NCBI GenBank assembly: GCA_017412115.1
Contig: JAFPYR010000111.1
Span: 1 to 63,851 of the forward strand
Length of the DNA: 63,851 nucleotides
Source of the DNA: Bacteroidales bacterium
GTDB taxonomy: Bacteria; Bacteroidota; Bacteroidia; Bacteroidales; UBA3824
Direction of reading: 5' to 3'
Part shown: piece after piece, positions 53,301-62,679 of the stretch
Layout: the number at the start of each line of letters is the position of its first letter
Position numbering within the stretch: the first letter of the stretch is position 1
Notes under the pieces: model-generated
Database searches by the model: none
Told to the model about the DNA's origin: nothing
What the model saw: the letters and a program-made list of their open reading frames with translations, nothing else
Translations under genes and position numbers: made by a program

Positions 53301-55349
53301 ATGTCAGAAGAGAATTGTAAGTACAAGCGTATTTTGGTTACTTCGGCTTTGCCGTATGCTAACGGACCTATACATATCGGACACATGGCGGGCGTTTATG
53401 TGCCCTCAGACATTTACGTTAGGTTTCAAAGATTAAAACACAGGGACGTAATTCATATCTGCGGCTCTGACGAACACGGCGTGGCTATCACAATGAAAGC
53501 ACGCAAAGAAGGTGTTACTCCGCAAGATATTATAGATAAATATCATAACCTCAACAAAAAAGCGTTTGAGGATTTCGGAATAAGTTTTGACATTTATTCG
53601 CGTACTTCGTCTGAGGTTCATACCCAGACTTCGCAGGAAATTTTCAAGACCCTTTACGATAAGGGCGTTTTCGTAGAAAAAGTTTCAAAACAATATTACG
53701 ACGAAGAGGCTAAACAGTTTTTGGCTGACCGTTACATTACCGGAACGTGTCCTCATTGCGGAAACCCCGGCGCATACGGCGATCAGTGCGAAAAATGCGG
53801 CACGAGCCTCGACCCGACCGATCTTATCAATCCTAAATCAGCGATTTCGGGCTCTCAACTCGTTCTGAAAGAGACCAAACATTGGTATATGCCGCTCGAA
53901 AAGTATCAAGAATTTCTTGAAAAATGGATTCTTCAGGATCATAAAAATTGGAAAGTTAATGTTTACGGACAATGCAAAAGTTGGCTTGACCAAGGACTTC
54001 AACCAAGAGCTGTAAGTCGCGACCTCGATTGGGGTATTCCCGTTCCCGTTGAAGGTGCGGAAGGTAAAGTGCTTTACGTTTGGTTTGATGCGCCTATCGG
54101 TTATATTTCGTTTACAAAGCAATTGACGCCCGATTGGGAAAAATATTGGAAATCTGACGAATGTAAAATGGTGCATTTTATCGGAAAGGATAATATCGTT
54201 TTCCACTGTATTGTTTTCCCGTCGATTCTTAAAGCTGAAGGCACTTATATTTTGCCGGATAATGTTCCAGCTAACGAATTTTTGAATCTTGAAAACGATA
54301 AAATTTCAACTTCAAGAAACTGGGCTGTTTGGTTGCACGAATACAATGAAGATTTTCCGGGAAAACAAGACGTTTTGAGATACGTTTTGACGGCTAATGC
54401 TCCCGAGACCAAAGATAACGATTTTACTTGGAAAGATTTTCAGCAGCGCAACAATTCTGAATTGGTTGCCGTTTTGGGTAATTTTATTAACAGAACGTTG
54501 CTTTTGACCGAAAAATATTTTTCTAACATTGTTCCTGCGCCTAATGCTTTTACCGATTCTGACAAAGAGGCGTTAGCGGAAATTGCAAAAATTAAGGACG
54601 AGGTTGAAAAAAGTATTGAAAACTATCGTTTCCGTGAGGCTCTTAACAATGCAATGGGTTTGGGTAGATTAGGAAACAAATATATTACCGAACAAGAGCC
54701 GTGGAAAGTTTTCAAAAACGATCCCGAAAGAGTTAAAACTATTCTTTATGTAAATCTTCAAATAACGGCTGCTATATCTACTGTTTTAGAACCGTTTATA
54801 CCTCATTCAACAAAAAAATTGAGAGAGTTTTTGAACCTTTCTGAAATTTTGGATTGGGACGTTATCGGTGAAAAAACTTTGTTGGAGTCAGGACATAAAC
54901 TCAACAAATCGGCATTACTTTTTGAACCGATAACCGATGAGGTTGTTGAGGCTCAAATCGAGAAACTCAACCGCACGAAGATTGAAAACATGAAAAATAA
55001 TTTTCAACCCGAACCTCAAAAACCGCTTATCAGTTTTGACGATTTTCAGAAGTGTGACATCAGAACGGCAACGATTCTTGATGCCGAAAAAGTTCCGAAG
55101 ACTACAAAACTCTTGAAACTTACTGTTGATACCGGTATTGACAAGAGAACTTTGGTTTCTGGCATTGCAGAGCATTACGACCCGAAAGAGATTGTCGGCA
55201 GAAAAATCCTTATGATTGTAAACCTTGAACCGAGAAAAATCAAAGGTATAGAGTCGAAAGGTATGATTCTCTGTGCAGTCGGCGGTGACGGAAGTTTGCA
55301 TTTTCTTAATCCCGATGCAGAATTAGAGAACGGCTGTCAGATAGGGTAG
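53301..55349 (+). CDS. metG: Methionyl-tRNA synthetase
   Basis: Start chosen at ATG 53301 ([22 protein letters not shown]); the longer frame runs back through the terminator. 682 residues. HIGH motif HIGH at 25-28, a zinc knuckle [18 protein letters not shown], and a KMSKS-equivalent KISTSRNW. The anticodon-binding helical domain follows, and the C terminus carries a tRNA-binding EMAP-like domain ([26 protein letters not shown] to the end). It charges tRNA-Met in the cytoplasm. TAATTTTG at 53264-53271 is the likely -7 element. Confidence 0.97.
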   Translation: MSEENCKYKRILVTSALPYANGPIHIGHMAGVYVPSDIYVRFQRLKHRDVIHICGSDEHGVAITMKARKEGVTPQDIIDKYHNLNKKAFEDFGISFDIYSRTSSEVHTQTSQEIFKTLYDKGVFVEKVSKQYYDEEAKQFLADRYITGTCPHCGNPGAYGDQCEKCGTSLDPTDLINPKSAISGSQLVLKETKHWYMPLEKYQEFLEKWILQDHKNWKVNVYGQCKSWLDQGLQPRAVSRDLDWGIPVPVEGAEGKVLYVWFDAPIGYISFTKQLTPDWEKYWKSDECKMVHFIGKDNIVFHCIVFPSILKAEGTYILPDNVPANEFLNLENDKISTSRNWAVWLHEYNEDFPGKQDVLRYVLTANAPETKDNDFTWKDFQQRNNSELVAVLGNFINRTLLLTEKYFSNIVPAPNAFTDSDKEALAEIAKIKDEVEKSIENYRFREALNNAMGLGRLGNKYITEQEPWKVFKNDPERVKTILYVNLQITAAISTVLEPFIPHSTKKLREFLNLSEILDWDVIGEKTLLESGHKLNKSALLFEPITDEVVEAQIEKLNRTKIENMKNNFQPEPQKPLISFDDFQKCDIRTATILDAEKVPKTTKLLKLTVDTGIDKRTLVSGIAEHYDPKEIVGRKILMIVNLEPRKIKGIESKGMILCAVGGDGSLHFLNPDAELENGCQIG

Positions 55350-55384
55350 TGGTACTGAAATAAAGATTATAAATGATAATGCTT

Positions 55385-55425
55385 AAACGGCTGACTGAAA
55401 GTAATTTCAGTTAGCCGTTTATTTT
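55385..55425 (+). terminator. Terminator after metG
   Basis: AAACGGCT and CTGAAA (55385-55400) pair with TTTCAG and AGCCGTTT (55105-equivalent arm at 55405-55420), with a T-run after. Confidence 0.88.
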
Positions 55426-55471
55426 TTTTGTAGTTATTTTTTTGAAAAAAAATCTTAAAATCATAAAAGTT

Positions 55472-55485
55472 GGCATTTTTTTGGT
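55472..55485 (+). promoter_or_regulatory. Weak sigma-54-like site upstream of a 21-codon ORF
   Basis: AGTTGGCATTTTTTTGGTA: GG at 55472-55473, ten bases, then GT where GC is expected. It lies about 53 bases before the small ORF at 55538 and shares its TTGGCAT half with the site at 51990. Confidence 0.3.
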
Positions 55486-55537
55486 ATTAACGAGAAGTGA
55501 TAATGATTTGTTAATATTAAAAAAAACTTTAAATAAA

Positions 55538-55603
55538 ATGAGCAGACATCATGCAACTTTCTTGTTCATTGCCTTTGTGGTTCTCGGAATCGCATTTAGT
55601 TAA
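55538..55603 (+). CDS. Candidate 21-aa membrane peptide
   Basis: ATG to TAA encodes 21 residues: MSRHHA followed by a hydrophobic stretch (TFLFIAFVVLGIAFS), which is a single short membrane-spanning segment with a positive N terminus. It lies alone in the 525-bp gap between metG and the TonB receptor gene. Ribosome-site complementarity is not visible, but Bacteroidota often lack it. The codon pattern is coherent, yet chance cannot be excluded for so short a frame. Confidence 0.4.
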   Translation: MSRHHATFLFIAFVVLGIAFS

Positions 55604-55806
55604 TAGGCTGGAACATAGATAATTAAATATATCTGCCTTGGACTTTAAGTTTAAAAAATGAGGAAAAACAAATTTTTATTAAAAGACGAATCTTTTTTTT
55701 AGTTTTTATTTCTTAAAAAAAATATGACATGGCAATTAACATATTTCTTTCTATTAAAATGTTAATCACCACATCAATATTTCTTCCTTAGGATTAAAAG
55801 AAAACT
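55604..55806. other. Intergenic sequence without recognised features
   Basis: Part of the 525-bp gap 55350-55874. Apart from the metG terminator, the small ORF and the receptor terminator, it is AT-rich sequence with only very short frames (for example 14 codons) and no tRNA or RNA fold that I can see. Confidence 0.5.
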
Positions 55807-55868
55807 AAAAAGGAACTTTTTTTAATAAAAATCTTATCCTTAGAAAACTTCTTTAAAAGTTCCTTTTT
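55807..55868 (-). terminator. Terminator after the TonB receptor gene
   Basis: A 14-bp perfect stem, AAAAAGGAACTTTT (55807-55820) with AAAAGTTCCTTTTT (55855-55868), and a 34-base loop. Confidence 0.8.
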
Positions 55869-55874
55869 AGGCAG

Positions 55875-58688
55875 TTAGCGAAAACTTACGGAAAGTTTTA
55901 CGCCGAAATTTTGAGGTGCACCCGCTACATACGTAGGAAAGCCAATGATATCTCCTGCGTTGCCGGCATCAATTAAATACTCGGTGTTAGTAATGTTTTT
56001 GCCCCAAAGACCGAAATCGTAATTCAGACGTTTTCTTGTAAACCTTACGCCTAAAGTAGCATTTACGATAGAGCATTCATCTTGCGATATATCGTTTTTG
56101 TCTTCAAAGTAAAGTTTGCTTTTGTATGAAATATTTGGTCTGAAATATAATTCGTATTTGTCTTTGATAGGAATAACTACGTCCGCGCCTAAATCGAAGG
56201 CGGTTTCCGGACTCAAGCGGAATTTGTGTCCTGCATATTCCTGTTTTTGACCATCTTCGTCTTTGTCGGCAAATTTTCCGCCGAAGTATGTGTAATCGCC
56301 GAAGATTGTTACGAAGCGTTTGCAGAAATATTTGAGTGATAATTCTGCGCCGTAACAATTAGCAAGACCTTTGTCGTCGCTGTGGTATTTGCGAGAACCG
56401 TCTTCTGCTGTATAGGCTGTCGAACTTTGGAAATGCAACCATTTATAATAATAAAGTGCGGTTGCGTATGCAAGTTTGTTGTTGATAATATAGCCTTTAA
56501 GACCTAATTCGTAATTGCGGACTACTTCAGGACGAAGTTCAATCGGTTTTTCCGGCGAATAGTTGAAATATACTACGCCCGGTCTGCGGCCTTTGGAAAA
56601 CGATGCGTAGACGTTGTTGTATTTGTTAATCATATAATTTAATACGAGACGTCCTACCCAAGAATAGTTTGTTCCGTCTATCCAATGAGTTTTTCCGTTG
56701 GAATTTTGATAAATCATCGTTCCTACTATCGGTGCGGTCATTGAGGTAGAATAATATCCTGTTTCTTGTTTTTCGTATGTGCCTCTTAATCCGACTGTTA
56801 AAAATAAATTATCGACTATTTTCCACGTTAAATCCGAGAAAATGTCGGTTTCGTAGTTGTGCGAATAATTGGTATGATTTTCTTCGTATTCATTATAGAT
56901 TTCGGCATTAGAGATTTTTTGTAAATCGCTGAGACCGCTTTCTATATTCATACCCGCTACAACTTGTTCTGCCGATGCTCCGTTGAGAAGTGCTGCGGCT
57001 TGAGGCATTTGTTGTAATAACGCATTCAAAGTGTTAATCAAAATACCGCTGACCGTATTTTTAGTTGTTCCGATAAAATCCGGGGTTTTATCCCATCTCG
57101 GAGTCTCTAACCATTCGTTCCAAGTATTGAGATTTTCATTCATCGCATTTAATATCTGCGGATAAGCGGCTGCATTGAAACCGTCAAGAGCCTGTGTTAT
57201 TTGTTCGGCATATTCCGGCGGATATTGACTCAATAATTGCGCTTTGAAGTTTTCAATTCCGCTCTTAACGCCTTCTGCTACTTTTTGCGGAATCATTTCG
57301 ATTTGCGGTTTTAATTGCGGGGTTACACAAAACGGATACATCCAAGTAAGGTCGCTGTTGAGTTTTAACGAGTGTTCGCAATATTCGTACATCGCACCTA
57401 CTCCGACAAATCCGCTCAAACGGTCGCTTTTTGTCCAGTTAAGACGAAACTCTTCGCTGAATTGTATATTTGAGGCTTTTTCGTTAGCATCGAGGATATT
57501 ATAATATGTACCGTCGCCGTCGAAAAATTCATTAGCGTAGCCGTAACGCAGACCGAATGTATTGGAGATATTTAAATTATCATTGATTTTTCTTTCGTAT
57601 TCCAATGTTAAACCGCCTATATGACGTTCTACGCCCAAATCTTCACCACCGTTGAGATGTGCTGTCGTAAAAGGTGATATATCTCCGCCTTCGGGTGCTA
57701 TTTTCTTTGATTTAAAAGATACACCGGGTGTTATATCGCGCTGATAATCAAGTATTATGCTAAATGAAGATTTTTCTGCGTTGAATATGCTGAACGTATT
57801 GCGCAGAGCAATCGTATTTTGTCCGTTGAGACGTCCGCCGGCTAAGTTTTTGATGTATCCATCGTGATAATCATAACCGAAAGCAAAACGATTAGCGATT
57901 TTTTCGCTGATAGGCGTGTTAAGATAACCGTATGCTCCTCTTTGATTATAACCGCCGTAATTGAGTTTCAGTTGTGCTGAAAAATCTTTTTCAGGGCGTT
58001 TGGTAATAAAGTGAACGGCTCCGATTTCAGCACCGCGGCCGAAAAGCGTACCTTGAGGGCCTCTTGCGACCTCAATACGTTCCATATCATAAGTTTCTAA
58101 GGCAGAGACTTGTTCCCTTGAAATCGAAACACCGTTTAAGAATACAGAAATTCGCGGTTGAAAAAAACTTTCCATGCCGTCGCTTGTTACGCCTCTAATA
58201 GAATATCCGGCTTTGTTTTGACCTTGGATAATGTTGTTGAAACCGGCGATATAATTACTTATTTCGTCGATTTTGGTAGTGTTGAGTTCGTCCAAACGGT
58301 TTTGATCGAATGCTGTTATGGCAATAGGTACCTCTATTGAGGTCTGAAGCCTTTTTTGCGTGCTGACAAGAAGGTCTTCTACCGTTTTAGGAACAACGGT
58401 TTCCATTATAATATCCATCTGTCCGTTTTTCGCCGGAATACTTTGGGAAATGTAGCCTATGTATTCAAAAACAACGTTTTCGTTTTCATATTCTTTGGGA
58501 ATGTGAAGTGTATAATAACCTAACGTATTTGACAATGTTGCTATTCTTGTATTTTCAATAGCGATAATTGTACCGGTGAGAGGTTCGTTGTTTTTGTCTG
58601 TAATTTTTCCCGTCATTGTTTTTTGGGCGAAAGAATTCACGCAAAATGAGGAAACAGCAATTAAAGTAAGTATCTTTTTTCCAATCAT
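55875..58688 (-). CDS. TonB-dependent outer-membrane receptor
   Basis: 937 residues. Signal peptide ending near NSFAQ, a carboxypeptidase-regulatory-like domain (about 22-100, GKITDKNNEPLTGTIIAIE), a plug (about 115-230) with YSIRGV and RIEVARGPQGTLFGRGA, and a 22-strand barrel ending NFGVKLSVSFR with terminal aromatic-x-Arg. A long extracellular insertion lies near 430-600. It lacks a SusD partner, so it probably imports a small ligand (siderophore, vitamin or similar) rather than glycans. Promoter TTG-N20-TAATTTTG at 58724-58754. Confidence 0.94.
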   Translation of the reverse strand: MIGKKILTLIAVSSFCVNSFAQKTMTGKITDKNNEPLTGTIIAIENTRIATLSNTLGYYTLHIPKEYENENVVFEYIGYISQSIPAKNGQMDIIMETVVPKTVEDLLVSTQKRLQTSIEVPIAITAFDQNRLDELNTTKIDEISNYIAGFNNIIQGQNKAGYSIRGVTSDGMESFFQPRISVFLNGVSISREQVSALETYDMERIEVARGPQGTLFGRGAEIGAVHFITKRPEKDFSAQLKLNYGGYNQRGAYGYLNTPISEKIANRFAFGYDYHDGYIKNLAGGRLNGQNTIALRNTFSIFNAEKSSFSIILDYQRDITPGVSFKSKKIAPEGGDISPFTTAHLNGGEDLGVERHIGGLTLEYERKINDNLNISNTFGLRYGYANEFFDGDGTYYNILDANEKASNIQFSEEFRLNWTKSDRLSGFVGVGAMYEYCEHSLKLNSDLTWMYPFCVTPQLKPQIEMIPQKVAEGVKSGIENFKAQLLSQYPPEYAEQITQALDGFNAAAYPQILNAMNENLNTWNEWLETPRWDKTPDFIGTTKNTVSGILINTLNALLQQMPQAAALLNGASAEQVVAGMNIESGLSDLQKISNAEIYNEYEENHTNYSHNYETDIFSDLTWKIVDNLFLTVGLRGTYEKQETGYYSTSMTAPIVGTMIYQNSNGKTHWIDGTNYSWVGRLVLNYMINKYNNVYASFSKGRRPGVVYFNYSPEKPIELRPEVVRNYELGLKGYIINNKLAYATALYYYKWLHFQSSTAYTAEDGSRKYHSDDKGLANCYGAELSLKYFCKRFVTIFGDYTYFGGKFADKDEDGQKQEYAGHKFRLSPETAFDLGADVVIPIKDKYELYFRPNISYKSKLYFEDKNDISQDECSIVNATLGVRFTRKRLNYDFGLWGKNITNTEYLIDAGNAGDIIGFPTYVAGAPQNFGVKLSVSFR

Positions 58689-58723
58689 TATGTTTACCAG
58701 TTTTTAAGAGTTGTTAATAAATG

Positions 58724-58754
58724 CAAAATTATGATAAAAGTTTTGGTTTTGCAA
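58724..58754 (-). promoter_or_regulatory. Promoter of the TonB receptor gene
   Basis: Minus strand TTG (58752-58754), 20 bases, TAATTTTG (58724-58731). Confidence 0.75.
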
Positions 58755-58764
58755 TTTTTTAACA

Positions 58765-58804
58765 AAAAAAAGAGATGCAATTTTTTATAAACTGCATCTC
58801 TTTG
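58765..58804 (-). terminator. Terminator after the outer-membrane barrel gene
   Basis: AGAGATGCA (58771-58779) pairs with TGCATCTCT (58793-58801), with A-run on the left (T-run on the minus strand). Confidence 0.85.
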
Positions 58805-58829
58805 TATTTTAAAGCTTTATAATCCTTTA

Positions 58830-59456
58830 TTAGAAGGTGTATACAACGCTGAAGTTTAATGACTGCAATGACAAATCAACGCCTAAATAAGTGTCAGTGT
58901 CTTTGTTGTTTCCGTCTTTGTCCTTGCTTACTGAATTTCCCCAAGATAAGCTTCCGAAAGATACGCCTGCACTCCAGTTGGAGTTGAATTTGTAGTTCAG
59001 TACGGGAATAATTGCAACTCCGAAATCTGAATATTTCTCGGTAACGTCATCTTGGTTTTTGTCTTTACCGAAACCGAGTATTGCCTCTGCTTTTGCACCG
59101 AAACTGATTTTTTCGGTATTAACAAAGTCAAAACGGAAATAAGGGTTGAAATGAAACATATTGTGAGCATTCCAATAGTCTTTGTTGTCCGCATTTTTAT
59201 TTTTTGAATGGGAGAAATTGATGTCTGCACCTACTGCCATGTTGTCGGTGAAATAATATCCGATTTCAGTTCCGATATTGAATCTGTTGTCCGGATTTTT
59301 GTCTTTAGTAACAGTTGTACTGCCGGCAGAAACTTCTTGTTCTCCGCCGCTGTGCGACAATCCGAATTTTCCTGTGATGTACAATTGTGCGCTTGCACTC
59401 GTTGTTGCGGCAGCAAATGCAACTACTGCAACTAATGTTTTAAAAATCTTTTTCAT
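58830..59456 (-). CDS. Outer-membrane beta-barrel protein
   Basis: 208 residues with a signal peptide ending near SASAQ. The mature part is alternating hydrophobic/polar strands with turn-rich N/D/K loops (GTEIGYYFTDNMAVGADINFSH, FHFNPYFRFDF) and a terminal Phe (NFSVVYTF), typical of an eight- to ten-stranded porin-like barrel. No specific ligand can be inferred. Minus-strand TACCTTTG at 59498-59505 is its likely -7 element. Monocistronic. Confidence 0.9.
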   Translation of the reverse strand: MKKIFKTLVAVVAFAAATTSASAQLYITGKFGLSHSGGEQEVSAGSTTVTKDKNPDNRFNIGTEIGYYFTDNMAVGADINFSHSKNKNADNKDYWNAHNMFHFNPYFRFDFVNTEKISFGAKAEAILGFGKDKNQDDVTEKYSDFGVAIIPVLNYKFNSNWSAGVSFGSLSWGNSVSKDKDGNNKDTDTYLGVDLSLQSLNFSVVYTF

Positions 59457-59555
59457 GTTTTTTTAAAGTTAAAGTGATTTTAATTAATTTATCGCTGCAA
59501 AGGTAATTTTAGTTTTTACTCTAATCGTTAATCTAACTTTAAAAAAAGATAAAGA

Positions 59556-60065
59556 TTATCTTTTTAGCGATTTTAATGTGAGACTTAAAGCCTCGCCTCT
59601 TAAATTTTTAGCAATGATAATGCCTTCGGAGTCAATTAAAATGTTAGCAGGGATTGCCTCTATTTCAAATTGATCAGCCAAGGCGGAATACCAACCCTTA
59701 AAGTCGCAGATGTGATAATTCCATGTAAGATGGTCTTTTTCAATGGCTTTTGTCCAGTCATTTTTTTTGCTATCAAGCGAAATGCTGAAAATTTCAAAGC
59801 CCTTGCCTTTTGAGAAATTTGCGTCTTTGTATTCATCATAGGCTTTTTTTAATTCCGGGTTTTCCGCTCTGCACGGCGGACACCATGAAGCCCAAAAATC
59901 TACTAAGACTATTTTCCCTTTCAAATCGTATAGTGTTAAAGTTTGACCTTCGGGGTTTTCTCCTGAAATGTCATAAATTTTGTCACCGATTTCTATTCCT
60001 TGCGATTGTGAGCAAGCCAAAAACGGTAACAGCATTAGCACTATTAAATAAAGTAGTCTTTTCAT
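59556..60065 (-). CDS. TlpA/ResA-like thiol-disulfide oxidoreductase lipoprotein
   Basis: 169 residues. Lipobox LPFLAC (Cys18) and then a thioredoxin fold with LYDLKGKIVLVDFWASWCPPCRAENPELK, whose WCPPC carries the redox pair, and the cis-Pro region EAIPANILID. Such proteins reduce disulphides in periplasmic substrates or help cytochrome maturation. It lies upstream of the barrel gene in the same direction (about 100 bp), and a secreted unknown lies behind it. Confidence 0.94.
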   Translation of the reverse strand: MKRLLYLIVLMLLPFLACSQSQGIEIGDKIYDISGENPEGQTLTLYDLKGKIVLVDFWASWCPPCRAENPELKKAYDEYKDANFSKGKGFEIFSISLDSKKNDWTKAIEKDHLTWNYHICDFKGWYSALADQFEIEAIPANILIDSEGIIIAKNLRGEALSLTLKSLKR

Positions 60066-60157
60066 TGTTTTCTAAGTTTTTTTGTTAATAAAATTTTACC
60101 TCATTTTCTTAAAACTCCTTAAGCGTGAAAAATGTTGTATAAAAAAGCGAGATTTTT

Positions 60158-60817
60158 TTATTTTTTGTTGAATTTCAGTCCGTTCCATTCAAACTCTACT
60201 TTTTCTTGACCTGATTTTTTGTAAATTGTTGCCACGAGTGTTTTTCCTACGCGGGGCAGCGAATAAACTATAGTGTCATCGCTTTCTAATTCGATTCCGA
60301 GTTCACTTCCATAATAAGAGGTCATTTTGCGTTTAGCATTGTTGTAAATATCGAAACTCAAACCCGTATATTCTGTATTAAAGGGTTTGTCGTTTTGAAA
60401 ATTGCTGTACGAAATTGCAAAAAGTTTGTGTTTGTTGTCAGAGCAATTCCAATAACACATTTCTATTACGTCTTTTTCTTTTACGTTGTCGTGAGTGTAA
60501 ACACCTTCGTAACGTAAATAACCGTTTTTAGTATCAACGATGAGAGTTTCGTGTTTGTCCTGCGGCTTGTTTTTGAGATATTTTTCCCAAACGGGGGCAA
60601 GAGCCTCGGCAATTTCGTTAAGTTCTTGATCTCCGCTTCCACATTCCTCGAGGTACGATTGTACGAAATCTTTAAGTGAAGGTTTTTCGCCTGAAAATTT
60701 TACAGACCAAGTAAATCTGTCTGTTTCGTTTTCTCCCGGGTAAGGATTTTGTGCTGAAACACTGAAACCGCAAATTAAAATAGCGATAATTAAAAAGTTG
60801 ATTTTCAAAATGTTCAT
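60158..60817 (-). CDS. Secreted protein of unknown function, 219 aa
   Basis: Signal peptide ending near SVSAQ. The mature protein starts NPYPGENETDRFTWSVKFSGEKPSLKDF, has a helical stretch (VQSYLEECGSGDQELNEIAEALAPVWEKYL) and then beta strands with two Cys in CYWNCS. No family is recognised. It is followed 92 bp later by the TlpA-like gene in the same direction, and could be part of the same envelope redox function, but that is a guess from position only. Confidence 0.8.
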   Translation of the reverse strand: MNILKINFLIIAILICGFSVSAQNPYPGENETDRFTWSVKFSGEKPSLKDFVQSYLEECGSGDQELNEIAEALAPVWEKYLKNKPQDKHETLIVDTKNGYLRYEGVYTHDNVKEKDVIEMCYWNCSDNKHKLFAISYSNFQNDKPFNTEYTGLSFDIYNNAKRKMTSYYGSELGIELESDDTIVYSLPRVGKTLVATIYKKSGQEKVEFEWNGLKFNKK

Positions 60818-60881
60818 AATTTGTTATTTTTTTTAATTAATATTTTTTTCTTTAATAATGCCGCAATTTTTATGCCGAGAG

Positions 60882-60977
60882 ATTATCGGGCGAAAATCGT
60901 GAAAAAAATGCAATTTTCGCCCGATAATAATTTTAAATCGGGCGAAAATCGTAAAAAAAATGCAAATTTCGCCCGAT
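60882..60977. repeat. Tandem palindrome pair upstream of ATPase copy 2
   Basis: Inverted repeat 1: ATTATCGGGCGAAAAT (60882-60897) and its perfect complement at 60913-60928, 16 bp, A-rich loop. Inverted repeat 2: ATCGGGCGAAA (60937-60947) with TTTCGCCCGAT (60967-60977). The pair ends four bases before the -33 element of the ATPase promoter. A third copy lies after the gene. Confidence 0.9.
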
Positions 60978-60981
60978 AATA

Positions 60982-61013
60982 TTTGTTTTTTTCTTTTATA
61001 ATGACTATTTTTG
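60982..61013 (+). promoter_or_regulatory. Promoter of ATPase copy 2
   Basis: TTTG (60982-60985), 20 bases, TATTTTTG (61006-61013), 25 bases ahead of the start codon. Confidence 0.75.
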
Positions 61014-61038
61014 TGATGAAATTAAAACGCAAAAAGTC

Positions 61039-62469
61039 ATGAAAAAACTTATCGGAAGAGAGTCTGAAATTGAGGATTTAGACAACTATGTAAATTCGCA
61101 AAGAGCCGAATTTATAGCGGTTTACGGACGCAGACGAATTGGAAAGACGTTTTTAATAAGGCAATATTTTTCCAATGAATTTGCTTTTGAGGTTTCGGGC
61201 GCAATTGACGGCACGGCTCAGGAGCAAATGGCACTTTTTGTTTCGGCAATGCGCCGGATAGGATATGACGGTGAAATTCCGAAGGATTGGTTTCAAGCTT
61301 TTAGCGAATTGAGAAATTTGTTGGATCCCGTCGTAAAAAAGTCAAAAAAACGTGTTGTGATTTTTATCGACGAGTTGCCGTGTTTTGAAACGCAAAAATC
61401 AAGTTTTTTGAAAGCGTTTTCTAATTTTTGGAATTCGTGGGCAAATTGGCAAGATAATATAATGTTGATTGTTTGCGGCTCGGCAACTTCTTGGATGACA
61501 GATAATTTAATCAACAATCATGCAGGACTTTACAACCGCCTGACACATCAAATACATTTGCGTGAGTTTACTCTCAAAGAAACTAAGGAATACTTTGATA
61601 ATCAGGATTTCGGATATTCAGAACTGATGGTTTTGCAAATTTATATGGCATTTGGCGGTGTGCCTTATTATTTGGGATATTTTCGCAAAGGCGAGAGTTT
61701 TGCTGAAGCGGTTGACCGTTTGTTTTTTAACGGTGGAGTCTTGCAAAACGAATTTAATCAGATGTTTGCGGCTCTTTTCCGTCAGCCGTTGCCGTATATG
61801 CAAGTAATGAAATTTTTAGCGACAAAAAAATCGGGTGTTAATCGCAAAGAGATTTCTCAGGGTGTCAGCAAACTTGATAACGGTCATTTGACCAAAATTC
61901 TTGACAATTTGGAAACTTGCGATTTCATTCGGAAATTTTACACAACGGGTAGGGACGGAAAGCTAAAAACTACGTCATGTTATTATCAACTGACTGATTT
62001 TTATACGATTTTTTATTTCACTTTTAAGGACAAAGCCTCAGCAGGTAAAAATTTTTTCAGTCAAAATTACGGAAAACCTATAATAAACACGTGGTTAGGT
62101 TTGGCGTTTGAACGTGTTGTAACAACGCATATCCGTCAAATTAAAGCAGCCTTGGGCATTTCAGAAATTTATACGGAATATTTTTCATGGCGCAGCAAAA
62201 ATGAAGACAAGAATGTTCAAATCGACCTTGTAATCAGTCGTGCAGACAAAGTTATCAATATTTGTGAAATAAAATTTTCTGCTTCAGAATATTCTTTAAG
62301 CAAGGAAGAGTATCTGAAAATTCAAAACCGTGTTGCCGTTTACAGAGACGAAACTAAAACAAAATCAGCGGTTTGGCCTGTTTTGATTACGTTTTTCGGA
62401 GTTATGAAAGGAGGTTATGCAAGCAGTATCGAAAAGAAAATCGCCGTTATGGATTTTATGAAAAATTAA
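61039..62469 (+). CDS. AAA-family ATPase with DUF234 nuclease-like C terminus (copy 2)
   Basis: 476 residues. Walker A GRRRIGKT at 30-37, Walker B VVIFIDELP near 106-113, sensor-like CGSATSW at 146-152, winged helix near 265-300, and PD-(D/E)XK-like D396 with E410-I-K412. It is a clear paralogue of copy 1 (4880-6298), sharing the same motifs and length, but the two sets of flanking palindromes differ in sequence. It starts at the first ATG behind a good promoter. The gene is enclosed by palindromes on both sides (60882-60977 and 62497-62537) and inserted between an envelope gene and the sdh operon. Function of the family unknown. Confidence 0.93.
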   Translation: MKKLIGRESEIEDLDNYVNSQRAEFIAVYGRRRIGKTFLIRQYFSNEFAFEVSGAIDGTAQEQMALFVSAMRRIGYDGEIPKDWFQAFSELRNLLDPVVKKSKKRVVIFIDELPCFETQKSSFLKAFSNFWNSWANWQDNIMLIVCGSATSWMTDNLINNHAGLYNRLTHQIHLREFTLKETKEYFDNQDFGYSELMVLQIYMAFGGVPYYLGYFRKGESFAEAVDRLFFNGGVLQNEFNQMFAALFRQPLPYMQVMKFLATKKSGVNRKEISQGVSKLDNGHLTKILDNLETCDFIRKFYTTGRDGKLKTTSCYYQLTDFYTIFYFTFKDKASAGKNFFSQNYGKPIINTWLGLAFERVVTTHIRQIKAALGISEIYTEYFSWRSKNEDKNVQIDLVISRADKVINICEIKFSASEYSLSKEEYLKIQNRVAVYRDETKTKSAVWPVLITFFGVMKGGYASSIEKKIAVMDFMKN

Positions 62470-62496
62470 CCCTGATAATCAATGATTTAACCTAAA

Positions 62497-62537
62497 ACTG
62501 GGCGAAAATCGTAAAAAAAACGCAATTTTCGCCCGGT
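62497..62537. repeat. Third copy of the CGGGCGAAAAT palindrome, downstream of ATPase copy 2
   Basis: ACTGGGCGAAAAT (62497-62509) pairs with ATTTTCGCCCGGT (62525-62537), one G-T pair. The arm, the A-rich loop and the CGCAATTTTCG run match the two upstream copies. Confidence 0.9.
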
Positions 62538-62585
62538 AATCACAAAATCAGAAAAATAAAAATAATGCAATTTTTTATGAAAAAA

Positions 62586-62619
62586 TTTTGGATTATTTCG
62601 TAATTAAAACTTAAATTTG
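62586..62619 (+). promoter_or_regulatory. Promoter of the sdh operon
   Basis: TTTTG (62586-62590), 21 bases, TAAATTTG (62612-62619). This places the transcript start near 62626 and excludes the TTG at 62617 as an sdhC start. Confidence 0.75.
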
Positions 62620-62679
62620 CAAGTTGAAAAACTTTTATTTTTTAAACAATTAAAATTTTATAATAACAAACAATCTGCT

